Origin: Chimaeribacter californicus
GTDB lineage: Bacteria > Pseudomonadota > Gammaproteobacteria > Enterobacterales > Enterobacteriaceae
Direction: 5' to 3'
NCBI RefSeq assembly: GCF_002858675.1
Contig: NZ_PJZF01000023.1
Span: 16,072 to 80,071, forward strand
Length of the DNA stretch: 64,000 nt
Shown here in pieces: positions 54,065-63,314 of the stretch (positions are counted from its first letter, which is position 1; every line of letters begins with the position of its first letter). Below the pieces are notes generated by a model, which had not been told where the DNA came from, did not search any database, and saw nothing but the letters and a program-made list of their open reading frames with translations. A program made the position numbers and the translations under genes.

Positions 54065-55420
54065 TTAATGCAGCGGAATCAACAGCTCCGTCGCGATGAT
54101 CACTACCGCCATGCCGGTCAGCACCGGCACCGACGTGCGTTTCACCACTTCGAAAGGTGAAATTTTAGCCATCCCCGCCACCGCGACCACCACACCAGAA
54201 ACCGGTGACAACGTGCGGCCCAGATTGGAGGCCTGTAACATCGGCACCACCAGATAAGCCGGGCGGATGCCCAGGTGCGTCGCCAGCTGGGGGATCAGCG
54301 CCACAAAGGCATAAAACGGTGCATTGCCTGAGCCGGTGGTCATCGCCGCCAGGAGGGTAATCACCACCAGCACCAGCATCATCACCAGCGCACCGCCGCC
54401 AAAGGATTGCGCCAGGCCAATCAGCCCGCTGATAAAGCCCACCGTGCCCAGCGCGTGGGCAAACACCCCGGCCGCCACCAGCAGGATCACCACATTGGCA
54501 AAGGCGTCTGCCATGCCGCGGTACGCGGTCTCCAGCCCCCGGAACACCGGTTGCGCATCCCGGTGGCGGATAAACTCAATCACCGCCGTCAGCGCCAGGC
54601 AGATAACCAGCACGGTGATAATGTGCAGCTCCGGGCCCCAGCGCCCATCAAACAGCAGCACGCCCAGAATCGGCGTAAACGGCAGAATGGCGTAAATGCG
54701 CGGTGCATCGGTGGTGATGTCGCCCGCCGTAAGCTGCTCCTGTGCCGCAGGCGCACGCCGGTCAAGCCAGCGCTGCCAGAAAAAGTGGGCCACCGCCATG
54801 CTGATAATCGCAGCGGCTGAGACCGGCAGCGTGGTGCTGAAAGCGAACTGCACCAGCGGCATCTGCGCCGCCTTGGCCGCCACCACCACATCACCAGAGG
54901 TCGGGGAGAGGATAATCGCCGCCGGGGAGGCGCAAATGGCCGCCGCCGCCCCACGGCTGATGCCGACATTCACCATCAGCGGGAACAGCGTTGCCATCAG
55001 CAATACCCCCAGCCCGGTCGCCGAGGAGACGGCCAGTGACATCAGGCAGGCCATAAAATAGGCCGCGATCATCAGCAGATAGGGCGAGTTGATCTTCTGC
55101 AGCGGCGTTGATGCCAGCTTCACCACCATGTCATTGGCACCGATATGGGTCATGTACGCGGCAAAGCCACACAGCACCATAATCATCATGCCCAGATCGC
55201 CGCCACGGCTCATCAGCAGGGTTTTGATGTACTCCGCGATATCTGCGGCCTGCCAGCCGGTGCCGGCTGCCCCTTCCGGCAGTACCGCTTTGCCCATCAG
55301 CGCGCTGATGATTAACAGCAGCACGCCGCCGGTCAGCAGCACCCCACTGGCCGAATACCCTTTCATAATATAACGGCCCACGCCCACCGTGACCGCCAGC
55401 CCGACTATCAGCTCCAGCAT
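54065..55420 (-). CDS. dcuC: Anaerobic C4-dicarboxylate transporter DcuC
   Basis: 451 aa, polytopic, close to E. coli DcuC along its length: RYIMKGYSASGVLL at the N-terminus, LLMSRGGDLGMMIM, VKLASTPLQKINSPYLLMI, AICASPAAIILSPTSGDVV and RTLSPVSGVVVAVAGMAKI. It exports succinate during anaerobic growth. It stands alone, between its terminator and a palindrome-bearing upstream region. Confidence 0.95.
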   Translation of the reverse strand: MLELIVGLAVTVGVGRYIMKGYSASGVLLTGGVLLLIISALMGKAVLPEGAAGTGWQAADIAEYIKTLLMSRGGDLGMMIMVLCGFAAYMTHIGANDMVVKLASTPLQKINSPYLLMIAAYFMACLMSLAVSSATGLGVLLMATLFPLMVNVGISRGAAAAICASPAAIILSPTSGDVVVAAKAAQMPLVQFAFSTTLPVSAAAIISMAVAHFFWQRWLDRRAPAAQEQLTAGDITTDAPRIYAILPFTPILGVLLFDGRWGPELHIITVLVICLALTAVIEFIRHRDAQPVFRGLETAYRGMADAFANVVILLVAAGVFAHALGTVGFISGLIGLAQSFGGGALVMMLVLVVITLLAAMTTGSGNAPFYAFVALIPQLATHLGIRPAYLVVPMLQASNLGRTLSPVSGVVVAVAGMAKISPFEVVKRTSVPVLTGMAVVIIATELLIPLH

Positions 55421-55492
55421 ACTTGTTTCCCCTGCCCTGTTTGGCCTGTGCCCGAAAGAAAAAAAGAAAAAATAAAGCAGGCGCGACTGTGC

Positions 55493-55523
55493 CGAAAGTC
55501 AGCAAAAAAGGTACTGACTTTCG
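55493..55523. promoter_or_regulatory. 10-bp perfect inverted repeat upstream of dcuC (candidate operator)
   Basis: CGAAAGTCAG (55493-55502) and CTGACTTTCG (55514-55523) are separated by 11 bases, about 75-100 bases upstream of the dcuC start. The adjoining minus-strand TTGACGAAAGTCAG (55527-55514) has the spacing, but not all bases, of an FNR site (TTGAT-N4-ATCAA). Confidence 0.55.
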
Positions 55524-55605
55524 TCAACCTTTATCAGGAGAAAGAGAAATTACCGGGGAAAAGAAGATCGCGCAGAAAAGGGGCATCGCCGTCACGGCAC
55601 ACGCC

Positions 55606-55634
55606 GGAAAAGCCGGGGCGCACGCGCGCCCCGG
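55606..55634 (-). terminator. asmA terminator
   Basis: CCGGGGCGC (55613-55621) and GCGCCCCGG (55626-55634) form a 9-bp stem with a 4-nt loop; on the minus strand CTTTTCC follows, just beyond the asmA stop. Confidence 0.75.
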
Positions 55635-55639
55635 GGAGG

Positions 55640-57481
55640 TCAGTCACGGTTGAGCAGTTTATTCAACGGTTTGCTCTCCTGACTGCCGCTGTTTTTTTCT
55701 GCCCAGTTTTTCAGGGCGCGCCGGGCTTCCTGTTGCAGCTGCTTACGCAGCACCTGATCCACCTGCAACTGGTAATTCAGCTGCTGCCACGGGCCATAAA
55801 TACGCAGCGGCACCGAAGTCCGGCTCAGGGTGTCAATCAGGCTGCTGTTGTCACCGTGCCAGCCGCCGGTCACCCGGGTGGCCAGGGTCACGTCGCACTG
55901 TTCACTGGTCAGGCTCAGGGTGCCGCCGCCGGTCAGCGCCAGCAGCGGGGAGGTAGCCTGCAGGTTGCTCAGGGTCAGTACCCCGTTTTTCAGGTCACCG
56001 TGAGACTGCAACTGATCCACTTCGGTATAGCGCTCATAGCGCTCCTGCCCCTGTACGCCCCCATTGTTACGGGCCACCGCCTGCTGGATCATCTGCTGAA
56101 CGTTCAGGCCATGCAGCCGCGCACCCTGCATCGACATATCCGCCTGCCCCTGCCAGCGCTGGTTAACATCCTCTGTGGTCAGCCCTTCGCCTGACACCGT
56201 CCCGGTCAGGGAGAAGCGGCCGGTCAGGGCTTCCGGCAACCCATAGGCACGCAGCACCGGTCCCAGCTCTACCTGGTGCAGCACCGGCGAGAGGCTCAGG
56301 CGCAACCGGCTGCCGGTGGCGTCCAGCGACCCAGGCAGGGAAAAGTCCCCCTGCCCCAGTTTGCCGTTCAGCGCAGCCAGCGCCACCTTGCCGCGCTGGT
56401 TATCCGCCTGCACCTCAAACTGCGCCACCTGTAACCCGCGGTAAGTCAAACTGGCGGCCTTCAGGGCCAGCTGCGCGGTAAAGCCGGTCAGAACCGCCAG
56501 CTCATTCTGGTGCACCAGCACATCCCGGGAGATTACCGGCGCAAAGGTCGTGGTCTGGCCCTGCTGCCGGGCTTCGCTGCCGGCCGGTTTCCAGCCGGTC
56601 AGGCCATCCAGGTTGAGCCGGTCAGCCTGCAGGTTGACCCGGAAATCCGGCGTCTCGCCCAGTTGCGCGGACAACTCCCCACGCACCTGGCTGTCATTGG
56701 CGGAGAGCACCAGCTGGCTGAGCGTCAGCGACGCCGGAGATTGCTGATAAGCCGCCTGCAACGTCCCCTGCCCTTTGATCCCGCCGGCCGGCAGGTCCAC
56801 GCCCTCCAGCTGGTAATCAAGCTGGTCAATTTTGCCGGTCACCGCCTGCGGGAAGCGTGACATGTCCGCCTGCCCGGAGAGGGAGAACGTCAGATCGCGC
56901 TGGTCACGGTTGATGCGGCTGGAGAGGCTGATCGCGGCCCGGCGGTGATCCTGCTGGGAGAGCGACAGGTTAATATCCCGCACGTTGATCGGGTTCTCAT
57001 CGCCGCGCTGCCAGATAAGCAGGCTGTCGGCGACCTTCAGTTCATCAATATCATACTTCCAGTGTACCGGTTCGGCCGGTTCCGGCTGGCCGCCGGGGGC
57101 CACCGGCGCATCCGCCTGCGGCCGGGCGGCGCTTTCCGGCGTCAGGCGGATGACGCCGTTTTTCAACATCACCTGCTTCACGGCCAGTTGGTGGGAAAGC
57201 AACGGCCAGAGCTTCACATCGAGGCGCATATTGTCTGCGCTGACCACCGGGGCCGGCGCGCCCGGTGCGGTCAGCGTCATCGGCCCGGCGATAATGCTCA
57301 GCTGCGGCCACACATGCCAGCGCAAATCGCCGTTCAGTGCCAGCTGGTAGCCGCTTTTCTGCTCAACCTGCCGCACCATGTAATGACGGAAATCGTTCGG
57401 ATTAACCAGCAATACCAGGGCGGTCATGCCCGCCACCAGCACCAGCAGCAAAATAGCCAACGTTGTCAGTAATCTTCTCAT
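55640..57481 (-). CDS. asmA: AsmA-family envelope biogenesis protein
   Basis: 613 aa, near the E. coli length of 617. One N-terminal transmembrane segment (about 5-26) anchors a large periplasmic domain. N-terminal AsmA region: NPNDFRHYMVRQVEQKSGYQL. C-terminal AsmA_2 region: the segment around DMSMQGARLHGLNVQQMIQQA. It belongs to the bridge-like lipid-transfer/outer-membrane assembly family. It is third in the udk-dcd-asmA unit, 36 bases after dcd. Confidence 0.95.
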   Translation of the reverse strand: MRRLLTTLAILLLVLVAGMTALVLLVNPNDFRHYMVRQVEQKSGYQLALNGDLRWHVWPQLSIIAGPMTLTAPGAPAPVVSADNMRLDVKLWPLLSHQLAVKQVMLKNGVIRLTPESAARPQADAPVAPGGQPEPAEPVHWKYDIDELKVADSLLIWQRGDENPINVRDINLSLSQQDHRRAAISLSSRINRDQRDLTFSLSGQADMSRFPQAVTGKIDQLDYQLEGVDLPAGGIKGQGTLQAAYQQSPASLTLSQLVLSANDSQVRGELSAQLGETPDFRVNLQADRLNLDGLTGWKPAGSEARQQGQTTTFAPVISRDVLVHQNELAVLTGFTAQLALKAASLTYRGLQVAQFEVQADNQRGKVALAALNGKLGQGDFSLPGSLDATGSRLRLSLSPVLHQVELGPVLRAYGLPEALTGRFSLTGTVSGEGLTTEDVNQRWQGQADMSMQGARLHGLNVQQMIQQAVARNNGGVQGQERYERYTEVDQLQSHGDLKNGVLTLSNLQATSPLLALTGGGTLSLTSEQCDVTLATRVTGGWHGDNSSLIDTLSRTSVPLRIYGPWQQLNYQLQVDQVLRKQLQQEARRALKNWAEKNSGSQESKPLNKLLNRD

Positions 57482-57517
57482 GCCTTCCTCATTGTGAAGC
57501 CGCGCCCCGCTCCGGTA

Positions 57518-58099
57518 TTAATCCTTGTCAATCCGGCTGGCCACCGCACCCTGCTGGTCGCGGTATTTGGCATCCTCGCGACGGTTGTAGGGCCTGGCTG
57601 CCGGGCCGGAGAGCGGTTCAAAACTCAGTGCGCCAATCATCATACCGGGGCGCAATGCCAGGGGTAACTTACCCGAATTATAGAACTCTAGTACAATCCG
57701 CCCCTGCCAGCCCGGGTCGATGCGGTGCGCGGTCACGTGCACCATCAGCCCCAGGCGCGCCAGTGAGGAGCGGCCATCCAGCCAGCCCACCAGGTCCGCC
57801 GGCAGCGTCACCGACTCCAGCGTCACCGCCAGCGCCAGTTCACCCGGGTGCAGGAAAAACGCTTCCCCTTCCGGCAGGACAATCTCATCACTCATCACGC
57901 GGTCCAGCGCGGCACTCACCTCATCCTTAGGGCCGCTCAGGTCAATATAGGCGGCGGTATGGCCGCGGAATACGCGGAACTGGTTGCCGAGGCGTACGTC
58001 CACGGTGGCACCGCTGATGCGCTCAACCGGCGGGCGCGGGGTAATGGCCAGCCGGCCATCGTCCAGCCAGGCTTCTATATCTCGGTCGCAGAGTCTCAT
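57518..58099 (-). CDS. dcd: dCTP deaminase
   Basis: 193 aa, identical in length to E. coli Dcd. It starts [15 protein letters not shown] and contains [23 protein letters not shown], which holds the nucleotide-binding and catalytic Glu-region residues of the trimeric dUTPase-like fold. It forms dUTP, the main precursor of dTTP in enterics. It is 27 bases downstream of udk. Confidence 0.97.
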   Translation of the reverse strand: MRLCDRDIEAWLDDGRLAITPRPPVERISGATVDVRLGNQFRVFRGHTAAYIDLSGPKDEVSAALDRVMSDEIVLPEGEAFFLHPGELALAVTLESVTLPADLVGWLDGRSSLARLGLMVHVTAHRIDPGWQGRIVLEFYNSGKLPLALRPGMMIGALSFEPLSGPAARPYNRREDAKYRDQQGAVASRIDKD

Positions 58100-58126
58100 G
58101 GGTTACTCCCTTCAGGCGTGGGTACG

Positions 58127-58768
58127 CTATTCAAAAAACTGGCTGATTTTGGCTTTCAGGATGTCAATGGCGATGCGGTTCTTGCCGCCGCGCGGCACGA
58201 TGATGTCCGCATACTGTTTGGAGGGCTCAATAAATTGCAGGAACATCGGGCGCACCGTTTTCTGGTATTGCTGCATCACGGAATCCATGGAGCGGCCGCG
58301 TTCATTCACGTCACGCTTCATGCGGCGCATCAGGCAGATGTCCAGCGGGGTATCCACGAAGATGGAGAAGTTCATCTCCTGGCGCAGGCGAATGTCAGTA
58401 AGCAGCAGGATGCCCTCAACGATGATCACCTTTTTCGGTTTCAGGTGCACGGTTTCCGGCTTGCGGGTGTACTCCACATAACTGTAGAGCGGCAGCTCAA
58501 TCGGCTTGCCGGACTTCAGCATCTGCAGGTGCTGGAACAGGAGGTTGTGATCCATGGCGCCCGGGTGGTCGTAGTTAATCTGCAGGCGTTCTTCCATCGT
58601 GAGATGGCTTTGGTCTTTGTAATAACTGTCCTCAGGGATGACGCCGATGTGCTCATCGCCCACCTGCTCACGCAGTTCGCGATAGAGGGTGCTGGCGATA
58701 AGGCTTTTACCTGAGGCGGAAGCGCCGGCGATACCGATAATGACGCATTGGTGGGGCTTGTCAGTCAT
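58127..58768 (-). CDS. udk: Uridine kinase
   Basis: 213 aa. P-loop [14 protein letters not shown] near residue 13; the [10 protein letters not shown] and NYDHPGAMD segments bind substrate. It phosphorylates uridine and cytidine in pyrimidine salvage. It is first of the minus-strand udk-dcd-asmA group. Confidence 0.97.
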   Translation of the reverse strand: MTDKPHQCVIIGIAGASASGKSLIASTLYRELREQVGDEHIGVIPEDSYYKDQSHLTMEERLQINYDHPGAMDHNLLFQHLQMLKSGKPIELPLYSYVEYTRKPETVHLKPKKVIIVEGILLLTDIRLRQEMNFSIFVDTPLDICLMRRMKRDVNERGRSMDSVMQQYQKTVRPMFLQFIEPSKQYADIIVPRGGKNRIAIDILKAKISQFFE

Positions 58769-59071
58769 AACTTTTAAAGACCTGATTCATAGTGGGAAAG
58801 GGCACGCCCCGGCCGGGGCGGTGATCGCGGCAATTATAGGGAGTTAAGGGATCGGTTGCCAGCACTTAGGCGGCGCGCCTGCCCGGCCTGCGGCAAGGAT
58901 CGCAGCCTTGTGCTGTAACGGGCCGCAGGCGGTTACATTTTTAAGAACATTCATACTACTTATTAATGAGCGCATTACGTTAACATAACCGGATATCGCC
59001 GACTCCGGCACGTTCTCTGCACCGGGCAGATCCCTGCCGTGAGAATTTTATCTTTAGGGTGAGCACACCGC
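58769..59071. other. Divergent gap between udk and the PAP2 gene
   Basis: About 300 bp with no gene. The right half is A+T-rich (TTTTTAAGAACATTC, TTAATGAG) and probably holds the promoter of the plus-strand phosphatase gene. AGGGTGAG precedes its ATG. Confidence 0.4.
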
Positions 59072-59725
59072 ATGAACTGGCATTGGTTAACCTATTTCGG
59101 CGACAGCATGCTGTTGTTGCCCTGCGCGGCCCTGATCCTGCTGATGTTACTGGCCAACCCGGAAACCCGCCGCGCCACCTGGCAGTGGATGCTGCTGTTC
59201 GGCATTGCGGGCGGGCTGGTCTGCCTCTCCAAGCTGGCGTTTATGGGCTGGGGCATCGGCAGCCGCCGGTTTGATTTCACCGGCTTCAGCGGCCACTCGG
59301 CGCTCTCCTCCAGCATCTGGCCGGTGCTGATGTGGATGCTGACCGGCCGGATGCCGCGCCCGGTACGTATAGCCGCGATTACCGCCGGGTATGTGCTGGC
59401 GTTCTTTGTCGGCTACTCGCGCCTGGTGATCCACGTGCATTCACCGGCGGAAGTGGTGGCCGGGCTGGCACTGGGCTTTACCATCAGCACCACGTTCCTG
59501 ATGCTGCAAAGCGCCGCCACCGTGCCGCGCCTCTCTTACGGCCAGCTGGCGATGGCGCTGCTGGTGCCGCTGTTCTTGATTAACACCGGCAAAGTCGCGC
59601 CGACGCAAGGGCTGCTGGAGCGCATCGCCGTGGCGATTTCGCCTGCCACCCGCGCCTTTACCCGGGCAGACCTGCACCACTTCAGCATCCTGACCCCGCC
59701 CGCCGGGCAGATGACGCTCAAATAA
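59072..59725 (+). CDS. PAP2-family membrane phosphatase
   Basis: 217 aa with about five to six hydrophobic spans. The second PAP2 signature is FSGHSALSS (usual PSGH), and the third is SRLVIHVHSPAEV, that is SR-x5-H-x3-E with Glu where Asp is usual. The first signature (K-x6-RP) is not clear; KLAFMGWGIGSRR is the nearest match. Related proteins hydrolyse lipid phosphates such as undecaprenyl diphosphate or phosphatidylglycerophosphate. The C-terminal 50 residues are an extension with a hydrophobic span. Substrate unknown. Confidence 0.75.
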   Translation: MNWHWLTYFGDSMLLLPCAALILLMLLANPETRRATWQWMLLFGIAGGLVCLSKLAFMGWGIGSRRFDFTGFSGHSALSSSIWPVLMWMLTGRMPRPVRIAAITAGYVLAFFVGYSRLVIHVHSPAEVVAGLALGFTISTTFLMLQSAATVPRLSYGQLAMALLVPLFLINTGKVAPTQGLLERIAVAISPATRAFTRADLHHFSILTPPAGQMTLK

Positions 59726-59740
59726 GCGCCGCAGACAGCA

Positions 59741-59767
59741 AAAAGCCCGCCGGAGCGGGCTTTTTTT
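59741..59767. terminator. Bidirectional terminator between the PAP2 gene and apbC
   Basis: AAAAGCCCGC (59741-59750) and GCGGGCTTTT (59755-59764) with a CGGA loop and T7 on the plus strand; the A tract on the left serves apbC on the minus strand. Confidence 0.92.
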
Positions 59768-59778
59768 ATGCGCCGGAC

Positions 59779-60891
59779 TCACACGGCGCGGAAAGAGATT
59801 TCGGTTGGGATCGGCTCGCCTTTCCAGTACAGCGCGGCCGCCACCCGGCCGGCCAGTTGCCGGTAGAGCGCGGTGAGCTCGCCCTGCGGATCGGCAATCA
59901 CCGTGGGTTCGCCGCGGTCGAGATCCTCACGCAGCGCGATGTGCAGCGGCATCTGGCCGAGCAGCTCACAGTGGTATTTCTCCACCAGTTTCGCTGCGCC
60001 GCCGGTACCGAAAATCGGCTCGTGGTGGCCGCAGTTGCTGCAGATGTGCATGCTCATGTTTTCAATAACGCCGAGCACCGGCACATTGACCTTTTCAAAC
60101 ATCACAATGCCTTTCATCGCATCCAGCAGCGCGATGTCCTGCGGCGTGGTCACCACCAGCGCGCCGGTCACCGGCACGTTCTGCGCCAGCGTCAGCTGGA
60201 TGTCGCCGGTGCCGGGCGGCATGTCGAGCACCAGGTAGTCGAGGTCCGGCCAGAGGGTATCCTGCAACAGCTGCATCAACGCTTTGCTGGCCATCGGCCC
60301 GCGCCACACCATCGCATTCTCATCATCCACCAGGTAACCGATGGAGTTGGTGGCCAGCCCGTGCGCCATGATCGGGGCCATGTGGGTGCCGTCCGGCGAG
60401 GTCGGGCGCTCATGCTGGGTGCCGAGCATCGCCGGCACCGACGGGCCGTAGATGTCTGCGTCCAGCACGCCGACTTTTGCCCCTTCCGCCGCCAGCGCCA
60501 GCGCCAGGTTTACCGCGGTGCTGGACTTGCCGACCCCGCCCTTGCCGGAACTCACGGCAATAATGTTGCGTACCCCTTTAATCCCGGGGCGATCGCCGAC
60601 GCGTTTTAACGTCGTAATCTCATGCTTCAGCGTCCACTCTACCGCCCGTGCGCCGGTGGCCTGCATCAGCGGCGCGCTGGCCTGCTCCTGCAGGTCAAGG
60701 AACGCGCTCTGCCAGGCGAACGGCATCTGCAACTCGATATGCAGCACGCCGTCCAGCACCGTGCAGTGGTGCAGCGCCTTCAGCGCAGCCAGGTTCTGCT
60801 GCAGGGTCGGGTGGGTAAAGGCGGCCAGCTCGCCGGTCACCAGGGCGCGCAGCGCCGCGGGGGTATTCTGCTCAGGGGATTTAGGGTTCAT
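59779..60891 (-). CDS. apbC: Iron-sulfur cluster carrier ATPase ApbC/Mrp
   Basis: 370 aa. A short N-terminal MIP18-like domain (about 10-90) precedes the P-loop ATPase with the deviant Walker A SSGKGGVGKSSTAV at about 113-126. The Fe-S cluster CxxC is HICSNCGHHEP. It stores and transfers Fe-S clusters. It is divergent from metG, as in E. coli. Confidence 0.96.
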   Translation of the reverse strand: MNPKSPEQNTPAALRALVTGELAAFTHPTLQQNLAALKALHHCTVLDGVLHIELQMPFAWQSAFLDLQEQASAPLMQATGARAVEWTLKHEITTLKRVGDRPGIKGVRNIIAVSSGKGGVGKSSTAVNLALALAAEGAKVGVLDADIYGPSVPAMLGTQHERPTSPDGTHMAPIMAHGLATNSIGYLVDDENAMVWRGPMASKALMQLLQDTLWPDLDYLVLDMPPGTGDIQLTLAQNVPVTGALVVTTPQDIALLDAMKGIVMFEKVNVPVLGVIENMSMHICSNCGHHEPIFGTGGAAKLVEKYHCELLGQMPLHIALREDLDRGEPTVIADPQGELTALYRQLAGRVAAALYWKGEPIPTEISFRAV

Positions 60892-61050
60892 CCCGGCTCC
60901 TTAAACAATAACCAACGGAAAATAGTGCAAGCATATCAGATCCGCGTGCCCACTGCCGCGCGCAGCCGCAAGAAACCCACCTAGCGGCCTGCGCCGCGAT
61001 CGGGTAACATCGAAGGCCCTTTTTCCTCATACAGAAACCAATTTCCCACT

Positions 61051-63081
61051 ATGGCTCAAGTCGCGAAAAAATTATTGGTGACGTGCGCACTTCCGTACGC
61101 CAACGGCTCTATCCACCTCGGCCACATGCTCGAGCACATTCAGGCAGATATCTGGGTGCGTTTCCAGCGGATGCGCGGCAACGAGGTTCACTTCATCTGT
61201 GCAGACGACGCGCACGGCACCCCGATCATGCTGAAAGCGCAGCAGCTGGGCATCGCCCCGGAGCAGATGATTGCCGAGATGAGCCAGGAGCACCAACAGG
61301 ATTTCGCCGGCTTTGACATCAGCTATGACAACTACCATTCGACCCATAGCGACGAAAACCGCGAGCTCTCCTCGCTGATCTACACCCGGCTGAAAGAGAA
61401 CGGTTTCATTAAAAACCGCACTATCTCCCAGCTGTACGACCCGGAAAAAGGCATGTTCCTGCCGGACCGTTTCGTCAAAGGCACCTGCCCGAAATGCAAA
61501 TCGCCGGACCAGTACGGCGACAACTGCGAAGTCTGCGGCGCGACCTACAGCCCGACGGAACTGATTGACCCGAAATCCGCGGTTTCCGGGGCGACGCCGG
61601 AAATGCGCGACTCCGAGCACTTCTTCTTTGACCTGCCTTCGTTCAGCGCCATGCTGCAAGCCTGGACCCGCTCCGGCGCGTTGCAGGAGCAGGTGGCGAA
61701 CAAGATGCAGGAGTGGTTTGAATCGGGCCTGCAACAGTGGGACATCTCGCGTGACGCGCCCTACTTCGGCTTTGAGATCCCGGATGCGCCGGGCAAATAT
61801 TTCTACGTCTGGCTGGATGCGCCGATCGGCTACATGGGCTCCTTCAAGAACCTGTGTGACAAGCGCGGCGACCTGGATTTCGACGAATTCTGGAAGAAAG
61901 ACTCCGAGGCCGAGCTGTACCACTTCATCGGCAAAGACATTGTCTACTTCCACAGCCTGTTCTGGCCGGCGATGCTGGAAGGCAGCGGCTTCCGCAAGCC
62001 GACCAACCTGTTTGTGCACGGCTATGTCACGGTCAACGGCGCGAAGATGTCCAAATCACGCGGCACCTTCATCAAGGCGGACACCTACCTGAAGCACCTG
62101 GATGCCGACTGCCTGCGCTACTACTACGCTGCCAAACTCTCGTCGCGCATTGATGACATCGACCTGAACCTGGAAGATTTCGTCCAGCGCGTCAACGCGG
62201 ACATCGTAAACAAAGTGGTAAATCTCGCCTCGCGCAACGCCGGGTTCATCAACAAACGCTTTGACGGCAAACTGGCGGACACGCTGGCCGATGAGGCGCT
62301 GTATGCCACCTTCACCGCCGCTGCGGAGAGCATCGCCGAGGCCTATGCCGCGCGCGAGTTCAGCAAAGCAATCCGTGAAATCATGGCGCTGGCGGACCTC
62401 GCCAACCGCTATGTGGATGAGCAGGCCCCGTGGGTGGTGGCGAAGCAGGAAGGGCGTGACGCTGACCTGCAGGCCATCTGCTCCATGGGCATCAACCTGT
62501 TCCGGGTGCTGATGACCTACCTGAAACCGGTGCTGCCGGCCCTGACTATGCGCGCCGAGGCGTTCCTCAACACCCCGCTGACCTGGGAAGGCATCGCCTC
62601 CCCGCTGCTCGGCCATCAGGTAATGCCGTTCAAAGCGCTGTTTAGCCGTATTGATCTCGACAAGGTACAGAACATGGTTGACGCTTCCAAAGAAGATATG
62701 GCGGCTGCGGCGGCCCCGGCCACCGGCCCGCTGGCGGATGACCCGATCCAGGAGACCATCACCTTTGATGATTTCGCCAAAGTCGATATGCGCATTGCGC
62801 TGATCGAGCAGGCGGATGTGGTGGAAGGCTCCGATAAGCTGCTGAAACTGCAACTGGATCTCGGCGGCGAGAAGCGCCAGATCTTCTCCGGCATCCGCTC
62901 CGCCTACCCGGACCCGAAAGCGCTGGAAGGCCGCCTGACCATCATGGTGGCGAACCTCGCGCCGCGCAAAATGCGCTTCGGCATCTCTGAAGGCATGGTG
63001 ATGGCCGCAGGCCCGGGCGGGAAAGAGATCTTCCTGCTCAGCCCGGACAGCGGCGCCCAGCCGGGCATGCAGGTGAAATAA
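61051..63081 (+). CDS. metG: Methionyl-tRNA synthetase
   Basis: 676 aa, the usual dimeric form. HIGH motif as HLGH at 22-25; zinc-binding Cys pairs in [25 protein letters not shown] motif in [12 protein letters not shown]-terminal EMAP/tRNA-binding domain (about 570-676, [16 protein letters not shown]). All parts are intact. Confidence 0.98.
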   Translation: MAQVAKKLLVTCALPYANGSIHLGHMLEHIQADIWVRFQRMRGNEVHFICADDAHGTPIMLKAQQLGIAPEQMIAEMSQEHQQDFAGFDISYDNYHSTHSDENRELSSLIYTRLKENGFIKNRTISQLYDPEKGMFLPDRFVKGTCPKCKSPDQYGDNCEVCGATYSPTELIDPKSAVSGATPEMRDSEHFFFDLPSFSAMLQAWTRSGALQEQVANKMQEWFESGLQQWDISRDAPYFGFEIPDAPGKYFYVWLDAPIGYMGSFKNLCDKRGDLDFDEFWKKDSEAELYHFIGKDIVYFHSLFWPAMLEGSGFRKPTNLFVHGYVTVNGAKMSKSRGTFIKADTYLKHLDADCLRYYYAAKLSSRIDDIDLNLEDFVQRVNADIVNKVVNLASRNAGFINKRFDGKLADTLADEALYATFTAAAESIAEAYAAREFSKAIREIMALADLANRYVDEQAPWVVAKQEGRDADLQAICSMGINLFRVLMTYLKPVLPALTMRAEAFLNTPLTWEGIASPLLGHQVMPFKALFSRIDLDKVQNMVDASKEDMAAAAAPATGPLADDPIQETITFDDFAKVDMRIALIEQADVVEGSDKLLKLQLDLGGEKRQIFSGIRSAYPDPKALEGRLTIMVANLAPRKMRFGISEGMVMAAGPGGKEIFLLSPDSGAQPGMQVK

Positions 63082-63103
63082 TCCCTGCACGCTGAACGTT
63101 AAT

Positions 63104-63133
63104 AAGCGCGGCCCCGGTGGCCGCGCTTTTTTT
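63104..63133 (+). terminator. metG terminator
   Basis: AAGCGCGGCC (63104-63113) and GGCCGCGCTT (63119-63128) form a 10-bp stem with a 5-nt loop, followed by a run of T to 63133. Confidence 0.92.
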
Positions 63134-63314
63134 ATGCCTTTCCCCCCGCCCCGCCTGCTTTCGCCCTGCCTGCCTGAATCCATAGCCTGCGGGTATTAAT
63201 CATCAGAAAAAACGGTATTGGTTGCCGGAGGGGGTTTCCCGTTATAAAGCCGGTCAGCGGCCTGTTACCGCCCGGCGATCCCTCGCCTTGTCCCTTGTCT
63301 GATAAGGAGTTCTT

